Below the pieces are notes generated by a model. It searched no databases and was not told the DNA's origin. It saw only the letters and a list, made by a program, of their open reading frames with translations. Positions 1 through 9,226 of a stretch of 64,000 nt of DNA are shown here, one piece after another (position 1 is the stretch's first letter; the number at the start of each line of letters is the position of its first letter). Position numbers and translations under genes: made by a program. The stretch comes from CBDDBU01 sp965226045 (GTDB lineage Bacteria; Pseudomonadota; Alphaproteobacteria; VGEJ01): assembly GCA_965226045.1 (NCBI GenBank), contig CBDDBU010000028.1, positions 575,120-639,119 of the forward strand, in the 5' to 3' direction.

Positions 1-738
1 ATCGATCCCCGCATCGACGAGGTAGGCCGGCAGATGCACCGCGATGAACGCCACCTGGAAGCCGCAAACGAAGAAGCCGACCGTCAGATAGCGATAACCC
101 GCGTGCCCGGCCGCCTCGCGAAGTGCCGCGCCGACGTTCTGCGCGGTCCGCTCGGGCACGACGCTCTCGGCGCGGCGCCTCGCCAGTCCGGCGGCCAGCG
201 GCATCATCACCAGCGAGCAGGCGGCGAGCAGCAGGAGCGCCGTCGACCAGCCATGGGCTTCGAGGAAGGATTGCCCGAGCGGCACCATCGCGAACTGACC
301 GAATGAACCGATCGCCGTCGTGAATCCGAAGGCAAGGCTCCGCCGCTCCGGCGAGACCAGGCGACCGACGGCGGCCAACACCACCGCGAAGCTGGTGGCC
401 GAGAGGCCGAAGCCGATCAGGAAGCCCGCGCCGAGGTACATCTGCCAGGCGCCGGAAGTCTCGGCCATCAGATACACGCCGAGGGCGTAGATGAGGCTCC
501 CTATCACCACCACCCGGCCCGAGCCGTAGCGGTCGGCGAAGGCGCCCGCGAACGGCTGGCCCAGGCCCCAAATCAGGTTCTGCAGCGCTAGGGCGAAGGC
601 GAACACCTCCCGCCCCCATCCGAAATCGAGCGAGATCGGCTGCATGAACAGGCCGAAGGTCTGGCGGACGCCGATTGACAGCCAGGCGATCAGCCCGGCA
701 CAAATCACAACCAGAACGAGACGCGCGCGTGGTGACAA
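1..738 (-). CDS. MFS transporter, C-terminus beyond window edge
   Basis: Inner-membrane major facilitator superfamily transporter, probably for an organic anion (monocarboxylate or oxalate/formate-type permease); the substrate is inferred only. The reverse strand is open from position 738 to the window start with no stop, so the 3' end lies outside. The first ~246 residues contain about six hydrophobic helices separated by short charged loops, including a short basic loop after helix 2 (FADRYGSGR) that fits the MFS loop 2-3 signature, and a loop with RRRAESVVPE after helix 6. I chose a TTG start at 738 because GGAG sits about 7 bases upstream; an in-frame GTG at 759 is the alternative. It is divergent from polA. 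Confidence 0.82.
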   Translation of the reverse strand, partial: MSPRARLVLVVICAGLIAWLSIGVRQTFGLFMQPISLDFGWGREVFAFALALQNLIWGLGQPFAGAFADRYGSGRVVVIGSLIYALGVYLMAETSGAWQMYLGAGFLIGFGLSATSFAVVLAAVGRLVSPERRSLAFGFTTAIGSFGQFAMVPLGQSFLEAHGWSTALLLLAACSLVMMPLAAGLARRRAESVVPERTAQNVGAALREAAGHAGYRYLTVGFFVCGFQVAFIAVHLPAYLVDAGID

Positions 739-870
739 AGACGATCTCCGTGAGAACACGATGAGCGGGTCCCTGCAAGATCGGCGGCGGCGGCCACGCC
801 GTCAAGGCATGGCGCCCAACCACTGGCCCGCGTGCTAGAGGGCGGGTTGGGACTCGTGGCATAGTGGGCC

Positions 871-3645
871 ATGGCAACCGCCCGCGCGGCGCCGGCGAGT
901 GCCGGTCACCGCCAACGCATCTTTCTGATCGACGGCTCGGGCTACATCTTCCGGGCCTATCACGCGCTGCCGCCCTTGAGCCGCAGCGATGGCACCGCCA
1001 CCGGCGCGGTGCTCGGTTTTTGCAACATGCTGAGCAAGCTTCTCGATGATGTCGCGGCCGATGGCGGCGGCCACATCGCGGTCATCTTTGACAAGGGCCA
1101 CCTCACCTTCCGCAACGAGATTTACGCCGACTACAAGGCCAATCGCGAGGCGGCGCCCGAGGACCTGGTGCCGCAGTTCGCGCTTATCCGCGCCGCGACC
1201 CGTGCTTTCAACGTTCCCTGCATCGAGCACGAGGGATTCGAGGCCGACGATATCATCGCCACCTACGCCCGCATCGCCGCGGCCGAGGGTTATGAGGTGG
1301 TAATCATCTCCTCTGACAAGGACCTGATGCAGCTCGTGCGCGACGGTATCGGCATGTTCGATCCGATCAAGTCGCGCACCATTGGGGTCGCGGAGGTGCG
1401 CGCCCGCTTCGGCGTTGATCCCGACCGGGTCGTCGATGTGCAAGCGCTGGCCGGCGATCCCACCGACAACGTGCCCGGCGTCCGGGGCATCGGCATCAAG
1501 ACCGCGGCCGCATTGATCAATGAGTACGGCGATCTGGACGCGGTCCTGGCGCGCGCGGAGGAGATCAAGCAACCGAAGCGTCGCCAACTCTTGATCGACA
1601 GCGCCGATGACGCGCGCCTGAGCCTCGAACTCGTGCGGCTGCGCGATGATGTGCTGGTCGACGACGACATCCAGTCGCTGGCCGCCGCGCCGCTCGACCC
1701 CGATGTGCTGTTCCCGTTCCTCGACCAGATGGAATTTACCACGCTCGCCGAACGCTTGCGGCGCCGGTTCGAGGGGGCGGGCGGGCCGCCCGTCGCCGCC
1801 GAGGCGTTCACCCCCGAGGCGACGTCCTACCAGCTGATCGCCACTGTCGAGGACCTCGCCGCGTTCGTCGCGCGCGCGCGTGCTTCAGGCGTGGTGGCGA
1901 TCGCCGTGCAAGGCGATTCACCGGCGCCGATGCGCGCCCGGCTGGTGGGTATCGCGCTCTCGATCGCTGTGGGGCGCGCAGTCTACGTGCCGCTCGTGCG
2001 CCACGGCACCACCGATCTTGTCGAGGCCGCCGAGGCGCCAGAGTCGCTCGCGCCAGAGGTGGCGCTGCCGCTGCTCACATCGCTGCTGGAGGACCCCTCG
2101 GTCCTCAAGGTCGGCCACGATATCAAGAACGACATGCAGCTCCTGGTCCGCCACCACATCGCGCCCGATCCGATCGACGACACGATGCTGCTTTCCTTCG
2201 TCCTTGGCGCCGGGGCCGATGGCCATGCCCTCGACGCGGTCGCAAGGCGCGAACTCGACGTTCCCCGCACGATCTTCAAAGAGGTCGCCGGCAGCGGGCG
2301 CAATCAGCTCCGCTTCGACCAGGTGCCGCTTGAAGGCGCCATCGCCTATGCGGGCCAAGCGGCAGACCTGATCGGCCGAGCGCGCAGCGCTCTCAGGCCG
2401 CGGCTCGTCGCCGCGCACCTCGTCAACGTCCATGAATTGCTTGAGCGGCCGCTGATCGCCGTGCTCTGCCGCATGGAGCGGAACGGCATCCGTATCGATC
2501 CGGCGGCTCTGGCCGAGCTCTCGGACGATTTCGGCCGCCGCATCGCCGCGTTCGAGACCGAGATCCATGCCCTTGCCAGCCGTCCCTTCAACATTGGCTC
2601 GCCCAAGCAGCTGGGCGAGATACTGTTCGACGAGATGGGGCTGTCGGGGGCGCGCAAGACCAAGACCGGCGCCTATGGCACCGGTGCCGACATTCTCGAG
2701 GGTCTGGCGGCCGAGGGCCACGACTTGCCGGCGCGGGTTCTGGACTGGCGCCACCTCACCAAGCTCAAGAACACCTACACCGATACGCTGCAGGCCGAGA
2801 TCAACCCCGCGACCGGTCGCGTTCACACTACCTACGCCATGGCCGGCGCGGCGACCGGGCGGCTCGCCTCGAACGATCCCAACCTCCAGAACATCCCGGT
2901 GCGCACCGAGGAAGGGCGCAAGATCCGCCGCGCCTTCATCGCCGGGCCGGGCCGAGTGCTCCTTTCGGCCGACTACTCGCAGATCGAGCTTAGGCTGCTC
3001 GCTCACATGGCCGTGATCGAGCCGTTGCGTGAGGCGTTCGCGAACGGCGCCGATATCCACGCCATCACGGCGAGCCATGTGTTCGGCATGCCGATCGAGG
3101 GCATGGACCCTGCCGTCCGCCGCAGCGCCAAGGCGATCAACTTCGGCATCATCTACGGCATCAGCGCCTTCGGCTTGGCCCGCCAGCTCGGCATCGAGCG
3201 CGGTGAAGCGCAGAATTACATCGCGGCCTATTTCGAGCGCTATCCCGGCATCCGCGACTACATGGAGCGGACCAAGGACTTCTGCCGCCGTCACGGCTAC
3301 GTCGAGACCATATTCGGGCGCCGCTGTCATCTGCCGGGCATCCATGACAAAAACCACGCCAAGCGTAGATTCGCCGAGCGCGCGGCGATCAATGCGCCGC
3401 TACAGGGCTCGGCGGCCGACATCATCAAGCGGGCGATGATTCGCATGGCGCCGGCGCTCGACGAGAGCGGGCTCGACGCCGCGATGCTCCTCTCGGTCCA
3501 CGATGAACTGATCTTCGAGGTCGCAGAAGATCAAGTCGACGACCTCGCCGTGCTGGCCACGAAGGTCATGGGCGAGGTCGCGCACCTGTGCGTGCCGCTC
3601 ACTGTCGATACCGGCGCCGGCCACAACTGGGACGAAGCGCACTAG
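871..3645 (+). CDS. polA: DNA polymerase I
   Basis: Repair and Okazaki-fragment-processing polymerase, 924 aa, the usual length. Domains in order: 5'-3' nuclease (about residues 15-300, with FLIDGSGYIFRAYHALPP and DPTDNVPGVRGIGIKTA), a 3'-5' exonuclease-like domain (about 315-505) and the family A polymerase domain. Polymerase motif A (SADYSQIELR, about 699), motif B (RRSAKAINFGIIYG, about 749) and motif C (SVHDE, about 876) are all present, so synthesis should be intact. The exonuclease domain is degenerate: the first motif reads AIAVQGD at 343-349 where DTE is expected, and the third reads YAGQAAD at 493-499, putting Ala at the E. coli D501 position; only the motif II Asp (421) remains. Proofreading is therefore probably absent. 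The stop codon TAG is part of the CTAG duplicated by IS1182 copy 1. Confidence 0.97.
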   Translation: MATARAAPASAGHRQRIFLIDGSGYIFRAYHALPPLSRSDGTATGAVLGFCNMLSKLLDDVAADGGGHIAVIFDKGHLTFRNEIYADYKANREAAPEDLVPQFALIRAATRAFNVPCIEHEGFEADDIIATYARIAAAEGYEVVIISSDKDLMQLVRDGIGMFDPIKSRTIGVAEVRARFGVDPDRVVDVQALAGDPTDNVPGVRGIGIKTAAALINEYGDLDAVLARAEEIKQPKRRQLLIDSADDARLSLELVRLRDDVLVDDDIQSLAAAPLDPDVLFPFLDQMEFTTLAERLRRRFEGAGGPPVAAEAFTPEATSYQLIATVEDLAAFVARARASGVVAIAVQGDSPAPMRARLVGIALSIAVGRAVYVPLVRHGTTDLVEAAEAPESLAPEVALPLLTSLLEDPSVLKVGHDIKNDMQLLVRHHIAPDPIDDTMLLSFVLGAGADGHALDAVARRELDVPRTIFKEVAGSGRNQLRFDQVPLEGAIAYAGQAADLIGRARSALRPRLVAAHLVNVHELLERPLIAVLCRMERNGIRIDPAALAELSDDFGRRIAAFETEIHALASRPFNIGSPKQLGEILFDEMGLSGARKTKTGAYGTGADILEGLAAEGHDLPARVLDWRHLTKLKNTYTDTLQAEINPATGRVHTTYAMAGAATGRLASNDPNLQNIPVRTEEGRKIRRAFIAGPGRVLLSADYSQIELRLLAHMAVIEPLREAFANGADIHAITASHVFGMPIEGMDPAVRRSAKAINFGIIYGISAFGLARQLGIERGEAQNYIAAYFERYPGIRDYMERTKDFCRRHGYVETIFGRRCHLPGIHDKNHAKRRFAERAAINAPLQGSAADIIKRAMIRMAPALDESGLDAAMLLSVHDELIFEVAEDQVDDLAVLATKVMGEVAHLCVPLTVDTGAGHNWDEAH

Positions 3646-3714
3646 CAGCCTGTCGGACTGAGGTCCGCGAGAATGGGTGTGGACGGATCGCGATGTGGAG
3701 AGGTCATGGGATCG

Positions 3715-3914
3715 AGCGCCTTTCGTGAGGACACGGAGTGCGGTCGCTTGGCCGCGCGTACCGCAGGGTGAGTATACTCTTATGCCCTCTCGTGAGGGCA
3801 CGAAGTACGTTCGCTTGCTCGCGCGTGCCGCAAGGCGAGCATACTCTTATTCCTTTTCGCGAGGTACGGAGTCCGGCCGCCTGCTCAAGCGTATTGCAAG
3901 GTGAACATTCTCTT
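3715..3914 (-). repeat. Three tandem ~67-bp repeats at IS1182 3' end (copy 1)
   Basis: Same 66/67/67-bp array as described for copy 3 (27001-27200), read on the minus strand. The first unit overlaps the last codons of the transposase. Confidence 0.85.
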
Positions 3915-5243
3915 TATGTTCCAGGCCAGGGTCACCAGGTTCCATTCGCCCGTGACCTTGTCCAGGCCGCGTAGCGAGAACTGGCGGAAGCCCATGGCCG
4001 ATTTGATGATGCCGAACACCGGTTCCGGCGTTTGCTTGCGCAGGGCGTAGAGTTGCCGGCCCTCGGGCGTCGCCAGTCGATGTGTCATCGCTTCCAGCGG
4101 CGTCGGGTTCTCCGGGGGCGGCGGCGCGCCGGCGAAGCGGTCCTTCCAGGAGAGATGATGGCGTTCCCGGCCGGGCGTGATCAACGGCGCGATCTCGGCC
4201 TCGGCGCAGGCGTTCACGTTGGCCTCGCTGAAGTAGCCGCTGTCCGCCAGCAGGGTCTCGGGCGCGCCCAGCGCCTCGGGAAGGCGGGCGAGCGCTTCCA
4301 GCGCCGGCTCGATTTGCCGCTTGTCGTTGGGGGCCTGGACCACGTCGTTGGTGACCACCAGCAGGCTGTCGGCCGCCACCAGGGCTTGGGCGTTGTAGGC
4401 CTGTTCGAAGCCGCCGCCGGCCACCGGCATGATGCGCGAGTCCGCGTCGGTCAGATTGACCTGGTCCTTCGGCCCGGGCCCGGCCACCGGCGGCTCGGGT
4501 GGACGGCCGCCCGGCTTGCGGCCCGTCTTCTCGGCCTTCTCCGCGCGCGCCTCGAGCTTCGCCTCGTACTCGGCCCGTTCCCGCTCAAGGCGTTCGCGCG
4601 CCCGCGCCTCGATCACCGCCTTAGCCTCGGCGATGCGGGCCAGACGATCCTCGCGCCGGGCCAGTTCCTCGGGCACCGACATCCCGTCGGGCACATCCGC
4701 CCCATCGGCCGCCTCCGCCAACGCCATCAACTCCGCCACCTCGGCCTTCAACCGGGCTTCGAGCTCGCAGGCGTGTTTCCACGACAGCGCGCTGTGCCGG
4801 CTCGCGTTGGCGTGCACCTTGGTGCCGTCCAGCGCCACCGTGCCGAGCTTCAGCACCCCGGCTTCCCGGGCCAGCAGCAGCACCTCGACGAACAGCCCTT
4901 CGATCCGGTCGAGAAAACGCCGCCGGAACGCGGCGATGGTATCGTGGTCGGGATGATCGTTGGCCGCGATGAAGCGGAAAGCGACAGAATCATAGGTCGC
5001 GCGCTCCAACTTGCGGCTCGAAAACACCCCCGTGGCGTAGCCGTAGACCAGAAGCCCCAGCAGCATGCTCGGGTGATAGGACGCCGAGCCCGAGCCGCGA
5101 TAGGCCTTCACGAACGCCGAGAGGTCCAACTGCTCGATCACCTCGACCACGAAGCGCGCCAGATGCCGCTCGGGAAGCCATTCCTCCACCGACGGCGGCA
5201 GCAGAAACCCCGTCTCCCGGTCGACCGGTCGGAAATTGCTCAT
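3885..5243 (-). CDS. IS1182-family transposase (copy 1)
   Basis: DDE-type transposase of 452 aa. The N-terminal part matches the DUF772-like region of IS1182/IS5-group transposases (PERHLARFVVEVIEQLDLS, then a YHPSMLLGLLVYGYATGV stretch), with DHDTIAAFRRRF following. The first catalytic Asp is in VALDGTKVHANAS, the second in LLADSGYFSE; a charged Glu/Arg-rich linker lies between them. I start at the ATG at 5243 because GGAGG lies just upstream; an in-frame ATG 30 bases further up is less well placed. The C-terminus (KRMFTLQYA) is encoded within the first 67-bp repeat. Confidence 0.93.
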   Translation of the reverse strand: MSNFRPVDRETGFLLPPSVEEWLPERHLARFVVEVIEQLDLSAFVKAYRGSGSASYHPSMLLGLLVYGYATGVFSSRKLERATYDSVAFRFIAANDHPDHDTIAAFRRRFLDRIEGLFVEVLLLAREAGVLKLGTVALDGTKVHANASRHSALSWKHACELEARLKAEVAELMALAEAADGADVPDGMSVPEELARREDRLARIAEAKAVIEARARERLERERAEYEAKLEARAEKAEKTGRKPGGRPPEPPVAGPGPKDQVNLTDADSRIMPVAGGGFEQAYNAQALVAADSLLVVTNDVVQAPNDKRQIEPALEALARLPEALGAPETLLADSGYFSEANVNACAEAEIAPLITPGRERHHLSWKDRFAGAPPPPENPTPLEAMTHRLATPEGRQLYALRKQTPEPVFGIIKSAMGFRQFSLRGLDKVTGEWNLVTLAWNIKRMFTLQYA

Positions 5244-5344
5244 GACGGCCTCCATCACGCGCGGGCAAATCAACTGATACCATCGAATCCTATTTCGACT
5301 CCCGGCTCAAGTCCGACAGGCTGCTAGGACGCGGTTATCGCGCG

Positions 5345-6523
5345 TCAATCCTCGCCGCTGGCGACCAGCTTCCACGCCTCGGCGTCGGCACCGGGATCCG
5401 GGCTGGGCTGGGCCTCGCGCATCAGGAATTCCCGGCCGCGCTTGACCATCGGCTTGCCGTCGTACTCGATCACGTCCGCGGTGGCGTACGTTTCCTCCCA
5501 GCGCTCGGGCAGGTACGAGCCGGTGCCGATGGTATCGACGGGCGCGTTGACGCTTGCCATGACCTTGCATTTGGCCGGCCCGAAGCCTGAGGAAACCACG
5601 ATCTTGACCGCGCTGAAACCGGCGTCGTCGAGCGCCTGGCGGACGTGGAAGATGGCGGCGGCGCTGACCCCGGTGCCGACCAGCCAGCGCAACTCGTGCT
5701 CGGTGCGGTACTGGCGTACCGCATTGGGGACGTGGCGATCAAGAACGGCATAGGAAGCGGCCGGGTCCAACCCCTCGATGAAACGCCCGCCGTGGGTGTC
5801 CAGCCGGATCGCCAACGCGCCCGCGGCGGCCAGGTCGAGAAAGCGCTCGCAGACGGCGATCGAGTCGGTCACCTCAAGGCCGAAGTAATCGACCAGCACC
5901 GTTAGCGGGGCGTCGGGGAACGTCTCGCGCGACATTTCGGCGGCGCGGACAGTCGAGCCCGCATAGCCGATCAACGCGTGCGGCATGGTTCCGAGGCCAT
6001 GCTCGTTGCCGAAATAGTGCGCGGTGGCGTCGTTGGCGTTGCCGATGAAGCCAATCGCGCCGACATCGCGCTGGGCCGCGCGCGAGCCGACGCTCGCCGC
6101 ATAGGCCATCAATTCGGCCATCTCGGTGCCGGCGCAGTGGCGGGCATCCATGGCGAGAAACGCGACGCCAGGCAGATCGCAACACATCGCGTAGGCGTTG
6201 TACGCGGCGACGCAGGCGGGCCCGAGCTTCTGCAGATACAGAGTCTCGAGGTCGACCAGGTGTTGGAGCGAGCCCGACAGATAGACGAGTGGTTCGCCCG
6301 CTCCCACCCACGCGCCCTCGTCGTGACGGAGCTCTATCTTGAACTCGACCCCCCGCGCTCGCGCCACCGACTCGATCCATTTCGCCATGACGCGCGGCGT
6401 GAAGATGATCGGGCGCCGCATGAAGATCGCGTAGGTGACCGGGACATCGCCAAACCGGGCGACGGTGGCACGGGTGCGCGCGAAGTAGCGGTCGGTGTAA
6501 CGCGAGATATCCGATTCACGCAT
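5345..6523 (-). CDS. pncB: Nicotinate phosphoribosyltransferase
   Basis: Cytosolic NAD-salvage enzyme that joins nicotinate to PRPP to give nicotinate mononucleotide, 392 aa. Recognisable blocks are the N-terminal SRYTDRYF region, the EGAWVGAGEPLVYLSG barrel-entry segment, LDTHGGRF and the phosphate-binding end IVVSSGFGPAK...DTIGTGSYLP. ATG at 6523. Its 3' end lies 21 bases from IS1182 copy 1, which inserted between it and polA without touching the coding region. The DAHP synthase gene upstream is on the same strand, 37 bases away, so the two may be co-transcribed. Confidence 0.88.
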   Translation of the reverse strand: MRESDISRYTDRYFARTRATVARFGDVPVTYAIFMRRPIIFTPRVMAKWIESVARARGVEFKIELRHDEGAWVGAGEPLVYLSGSLQHLVDLETLYLQKLGPACVAAYNAYAMCCDLPGVAFLAMDARHCAGTEMAELMAYAASVGSRAAQRDVGAIGFIGNANDATAHYFGNEHGLGTMPHALIGYAGSTVRAAEMSRETFPDAPLTVLVDYFGLEVTDSIAVCERFLDLAAAGALAIRLDTHGGRFIEGLDPAASYAVLDRHVPNAVRQYRTEHELRWLVGTGVSAAAIFHVRQALDDAGFSAVKIVVSSGFGPAKCKVMASVNAPVDTIGTGSYLPERWEETYATADVIEYDGKPMVKRGREFLMREAQPSPDPGADAEAWKLVASGED

Positions 6524-6560
6524 GATCTCAAATCACCCTGCGCGGGGCGCTTGGGGCGGA

Positions 6561-7955
6561 TCAGGACGCCTTGGCGACCTGCGGCCTGTGGCGGCTCCGG
6601 CTGCGTCTAAGCGAGTCCGAGATCAGAAACGCGAGTTCGAGGCTTTGCGAGGCATTGAGGCGCGGATCGCAGTGCGTGTGGTAACGATTCGACAGCGCCT
6701 GTTCGGTGATCGCCTGGGCGCCGCCGAGGCACTCGGTCACGTCCTGGCCGGTCATCTCGAAATGCACGCCACCCGCGACCGTACCCTCGCTCTCGTGGGC
6801 GGCGAAGAAGCCGCCGACCTCCGCGAGGATGCGGTCGAAGGGGCGCGTCTTGTATCCGTTCGTGGCTTTGATCGTGTTGCCGTGCATGGGGTCGCACGAC
6901 CACACTACCGTGCGCCCCTCACGCTTCACCGCGCGCAACAATGGCGGCAGCTTCTCCTCGACCTGATCGGAGCCCATGCGCGCGATGATGGTCAGCCGCC
7001 CCGGCTCGTTGTTCGGGTTGAGGATATCCATCAACCGCAACAGGGTATCAGCCCCGAGACTGGGGCCCGCCTTGAGGCCGAGCGGGTTGGCGACGCCGCG
7101 CAGGAACTCGACGTGGCCATGGTCTGGGGCGCGGGTCCGGTCGCCGACCCACAGCATGTGGGCCGAAATGTCGTAGTAGTCCCCAGAGGTGCTGTCGATC
7201 CTGGTCATGGCCTGCTCGTAGCAGAGCAATAGCGCCTCATGCGAGGTGTAGAAATCGGTCTGGCTCAGTTCCGGCACCGAGTCCTCGCCGAGCCCGATCG
7301 CGCCCATGAAGGCCAGCGTTTCGGTGATGCGGTCGGCGAGTTCGCGGTAGCGCTCGCCTTGGGGGCTGTCGGCCACGAAGCCCATGTTCCAGCCGTGGAC
7401 GCGGTGCAGATCGGCGTAGCCGCCCTGGGCGAAGGCGCGGAGCAGATTGAGGGTCGCCGCCGCCTGGCTGTACGCCTGCAATAGCCGGTCCGGATCCGGC
7501 CGCCGTGCTTCGGGCGTGAACTCCATCGCGTTGATGATGTCGCCGCGATAGCTCGGCAACTCGGTCCCGTCGCGGATCTCGACATCGTCGGAGCGTGGTT
7601 TGGCGAACTGGCCTGCCATGCGGCCGACTTTGACGATCGGGCAGGCGGCGGCGTAGGTCAGGACTACCGCCATCTGCAGCAGCACGCGGAAGGTGTCGCG
7701 GATGTTGTCGGGGTGAAATTCGGCGAAGCTCTCGGCGCAGTCTCCGCCCTGCAACAAGAAGGCCCGGCCCTCGGCGACTTCGGCCAGATGACGTTTGAGA
7801 CGGCGCGCCTCGCCCGCGAACACAAGCGGCGGAAAGTTTCCCAGGCGCGCCTCAACGGCGGCGAGCGCCGCTTGATCCTCGTACGCGGGCTGCTGACGGA
7901 TCGGCTTGGTGCGCCAACTCTCCGGCGTCCAATCGCTCGCAACGCTCTTGGTCAT
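6561..7955 (-). CDS. aroF: Class II 3-deoxy-7-phosphoheptulonate (DAHP) synthase
   Basis: First step of the shikimate pathway: condenses phosphoenolpyruvate and erythrose 4-phosphate. The 464-aa length and motifs are those of the plant-like class II enzymes common in alphaproteobacteria: FLLQGGDCAESF, VGRMAGQFAKPRS, YRGDIIN, the DFYTSHEALLLCYEQ block, RMGSDQVEEKLPPLL, VVWSCDPMHGNT and GGVHFEMTGQDVTEC. Metal and phosphate-binding residues in these blocks all appear kept. ATG at 7955. The symbol varies between genomes (aroF, aroG or aroH); the class is secure, the letter is not. Confidence 0.94.
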   Translation of the reverse strand: MTKSVASDWTPESWRTKPIRQQPAYEDQAALAAVEARLGNFPPLVFAGEARRLKRHLAEVAEGRAFLLQGGDCAESFAEFHPDNIRDTFRVLLQMAVVLTYAAACPIVKVGRMAGQFAKPRSDDVEIRDGTELPSYRGDIINAMEFTPEARRPDPDRLLQAYSQAAATLNLLRAFAQGGYADLHRVHGWNMGFVADSPQGERYRELADRITETLAFMGAIGLGEDSVPELSQTDFYTSHEALLLCYEQAMTRIDSTSGDYYDISAHMLWVGDRTRAPDHGHVEFLRGVANPLGLKAGPSLGADTLLRLMDILNPNNEPGRLTIIARMGSDQVEEKLPPLLRAVKREGRTVVWSCDPMHGNTIKATNGYKTRPFDRILAEVGGFFAAHESEGTVAGGVHFEMTGQDVTECLGGAQAITEQALSNRYHTHCDPRLNASQSLELAFLISDSLRRSRSRHRPQVAKAS

Positions 7956-8081
7956 GACCGCCCCCCGGGGTCCTTGAGGTCCGCGAAACTCCTGCCTATA
8001 CGCTCGAATGTCCGAGAGTTCCAGCGCAAAGCAGGGCGCGGGGCGCCCGCGTTGGTCGCGTCTAAGGCCACGAATTGGGTG

Positions 8082-8963
8082 TTAGCCGCCGCCACGCAGC
8101 CCGCGCAAGAAGTCGGCCGCTTCGTGCGCCGGCACGACGGCGGCGCGCACCAGCTGGTCGAAGTGGCGGGTCAACACGCGAACGTGCTCGATGGTGTTGA
8201 AGGCGAGGTACATCTGACCGACGTACACGGCCGCGCGCTGCGGCCCGAACACCGTATAAGGCGCGGAGTAGTGGGTCCGGCCATTGAAGAAGAAGATGCG
8301 CTGGGTCGGGTAGAGTTCCTCGATAAGGTCGATCATGTGGTCGAGCTGCCGGCGCCGCGCATCCGCCGACAGTTCGCGCCAAACTCCCTCGCCGTTTGCG
8401 AATGATTCCATCGCCTGCCTCGGCAGGCCGATCTCCATGTCGGTCTCCGGCATCCGCACGTAGGCCAGTCGGCCGTGCGATGTCGCGATCGCCTCGTCGG
8501 TCGTTCTCGCGACGAAGTCCCGGTACTCGTAGTCAAGAACGTCCTCGGTCTTGACGAGATCGGGCAGGGTGGCCGGCACATGGCGAATCTTATAGCCCAC
8601 CGCCTCGCTGTACCAGCGGGCTAGGCTTTCGTCGATGCGGCCCCGAGGGCTCGGCGTGACCTCGATGGATTCGTGCAGGATGTCGGCGCCGCGCTTGGCT
8701 TCGTGGCTGAGTCCAAGGAGCCAATCGAGGCTGACATGCAGTGCGAGCGCGATCGCTGCGACGGTGTCGGCGCGGGGCAGGCGATCGGTATCGGACGACA
8801 AGAGCTGCGACAGCGTCGATCGGTCGATCCCGACCCGGCCCGCCAGCGTCGAGCGATTGAACTGAGCGCGGCCCATTGCCTCTGCCAGGCGCTCGCGAAA
8901 TCGGTGAGCGGTGGCCCGGCGGTCCATCAACGTATCTGGCGGCTGGTCCACAATTGTAACCAA
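8082..8963 (-). CDS. XRE-family transcriptional regulator
   Basis: DNA-binding regulator of 293 aa. A helix-turn-helix of the Cro/CI type covers about residues 20-85 (RFRERLAEAMGRAQFNRSTLAGRVGIDRSTLSQLLS by parts, ending SLDWLLGLS). The remaining ~200 residues form a soluble domain that I cannot name with confidence. The predicted start at 8963 could instead be the internal Met in MDRRATAHRF, 12 codons further in. It is divergent from the interrupted desaturase gene, so that gene is a plausible target, but no operator is demonstrated. The ~130 bases between them are AT-richer than the neighbourhood and probably hold divergent promoters. Confidence 0.85.
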   Translation of the reverse strand: MVTIVDQPPDTLMDRRATAHRFRERLAEAMGRAQFNRSTLAGRVGIDRSTLSQLLSSDTDRLPRADTVAAIALALHVSLDWLLGLSHEAKRGADILHESIEVTPSPRGRIDESLARWYSEAVGYKIRHVPATLPDLVKTEDVLDYEYRDFVARTTDEAIATSHGRLAYVRMPETDMEIGLPRQAMESFANGEGVWRELSADARRRQLDHMIDLIEELYPTQRIFFFNGRTHYSAPYTVFGPQRAAVYVGQMYLAFNTIEHVRVLTRHFDQLVRAAVVPAHEAADFLRGLRGGG

Positions 8964-9096
8964 AGATGAAAAAAGTCATCATATAGGTCTGTGGTGTCTG
9001 GCCCATGCAAATAGTAGCGCATTCCCACGTTGTTTCAGGAACCAGGCGTATCCACCCTATGGAACCGTGCGAACCACAGATGCCATCGAGCTCCAC

Positions 9097-9146
9097 ATGC
9101 GGGCGGCTCGGGGCCGCCGGCCGCTTCGGCGGATCGACGTTCCTAG
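9097..9146 (+). pseudogene. Fatty-acid desaturase, 5' end (split by IS1182 copy 2)
   Basis: ATG at 9097 opens a frame (MRAARGRRPLRRIDVP) that runs to the IS1182 insertion. Removing the element together with one CTAG joins this frame directly to the desaturase frame at 13324, giving a ~300-codon gene. An in-frame GTG further upstream (in TVRTTDAIELH) is an alternative start. Confidence 0.75.
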
Positions 9147-9226
9147 CAGCCTGTCGGACTTGAGCCGGGAGTCGAAATAGGATTCGATGGTATCAGTTGA
9201 TTTGCCCGCGCGTGATGGAGGCCGTC

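Larger units (their letters stand above)
3646..5323 (-). mobile_element. IS1182-family insertion sequence, copy 1
   Basis: Complete 1678-bp element. The termini form an inverted repeat beginning CAGCCTGTCGGACT and are flanked by the 4-bp direct repeat CTAG (3642-3645 and 5324-5327). It carries one transposase gene on the minus strand and three tandem ~67-bp repeats at the transposase 3' side. Transposase protein sequence is the same as in copies 2, 3 and 4, so the spread is recent. The left CTAG supplies the polA stop codon. Confidence 0.95.

Noticed and set aside
1918..3357. Long open frame antisense to polA (479 codons)
   Set aside because: High-GC antisense shadow of a well-conserved gene; no family features and no ribosome site.
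4032..5327. 431-codon frame antisense to the IS1182 transposase, repeated in all four copies
   Set aside because: It is conserved only because the elements are identical; amino-acid make-up is that of an antisense shadow.
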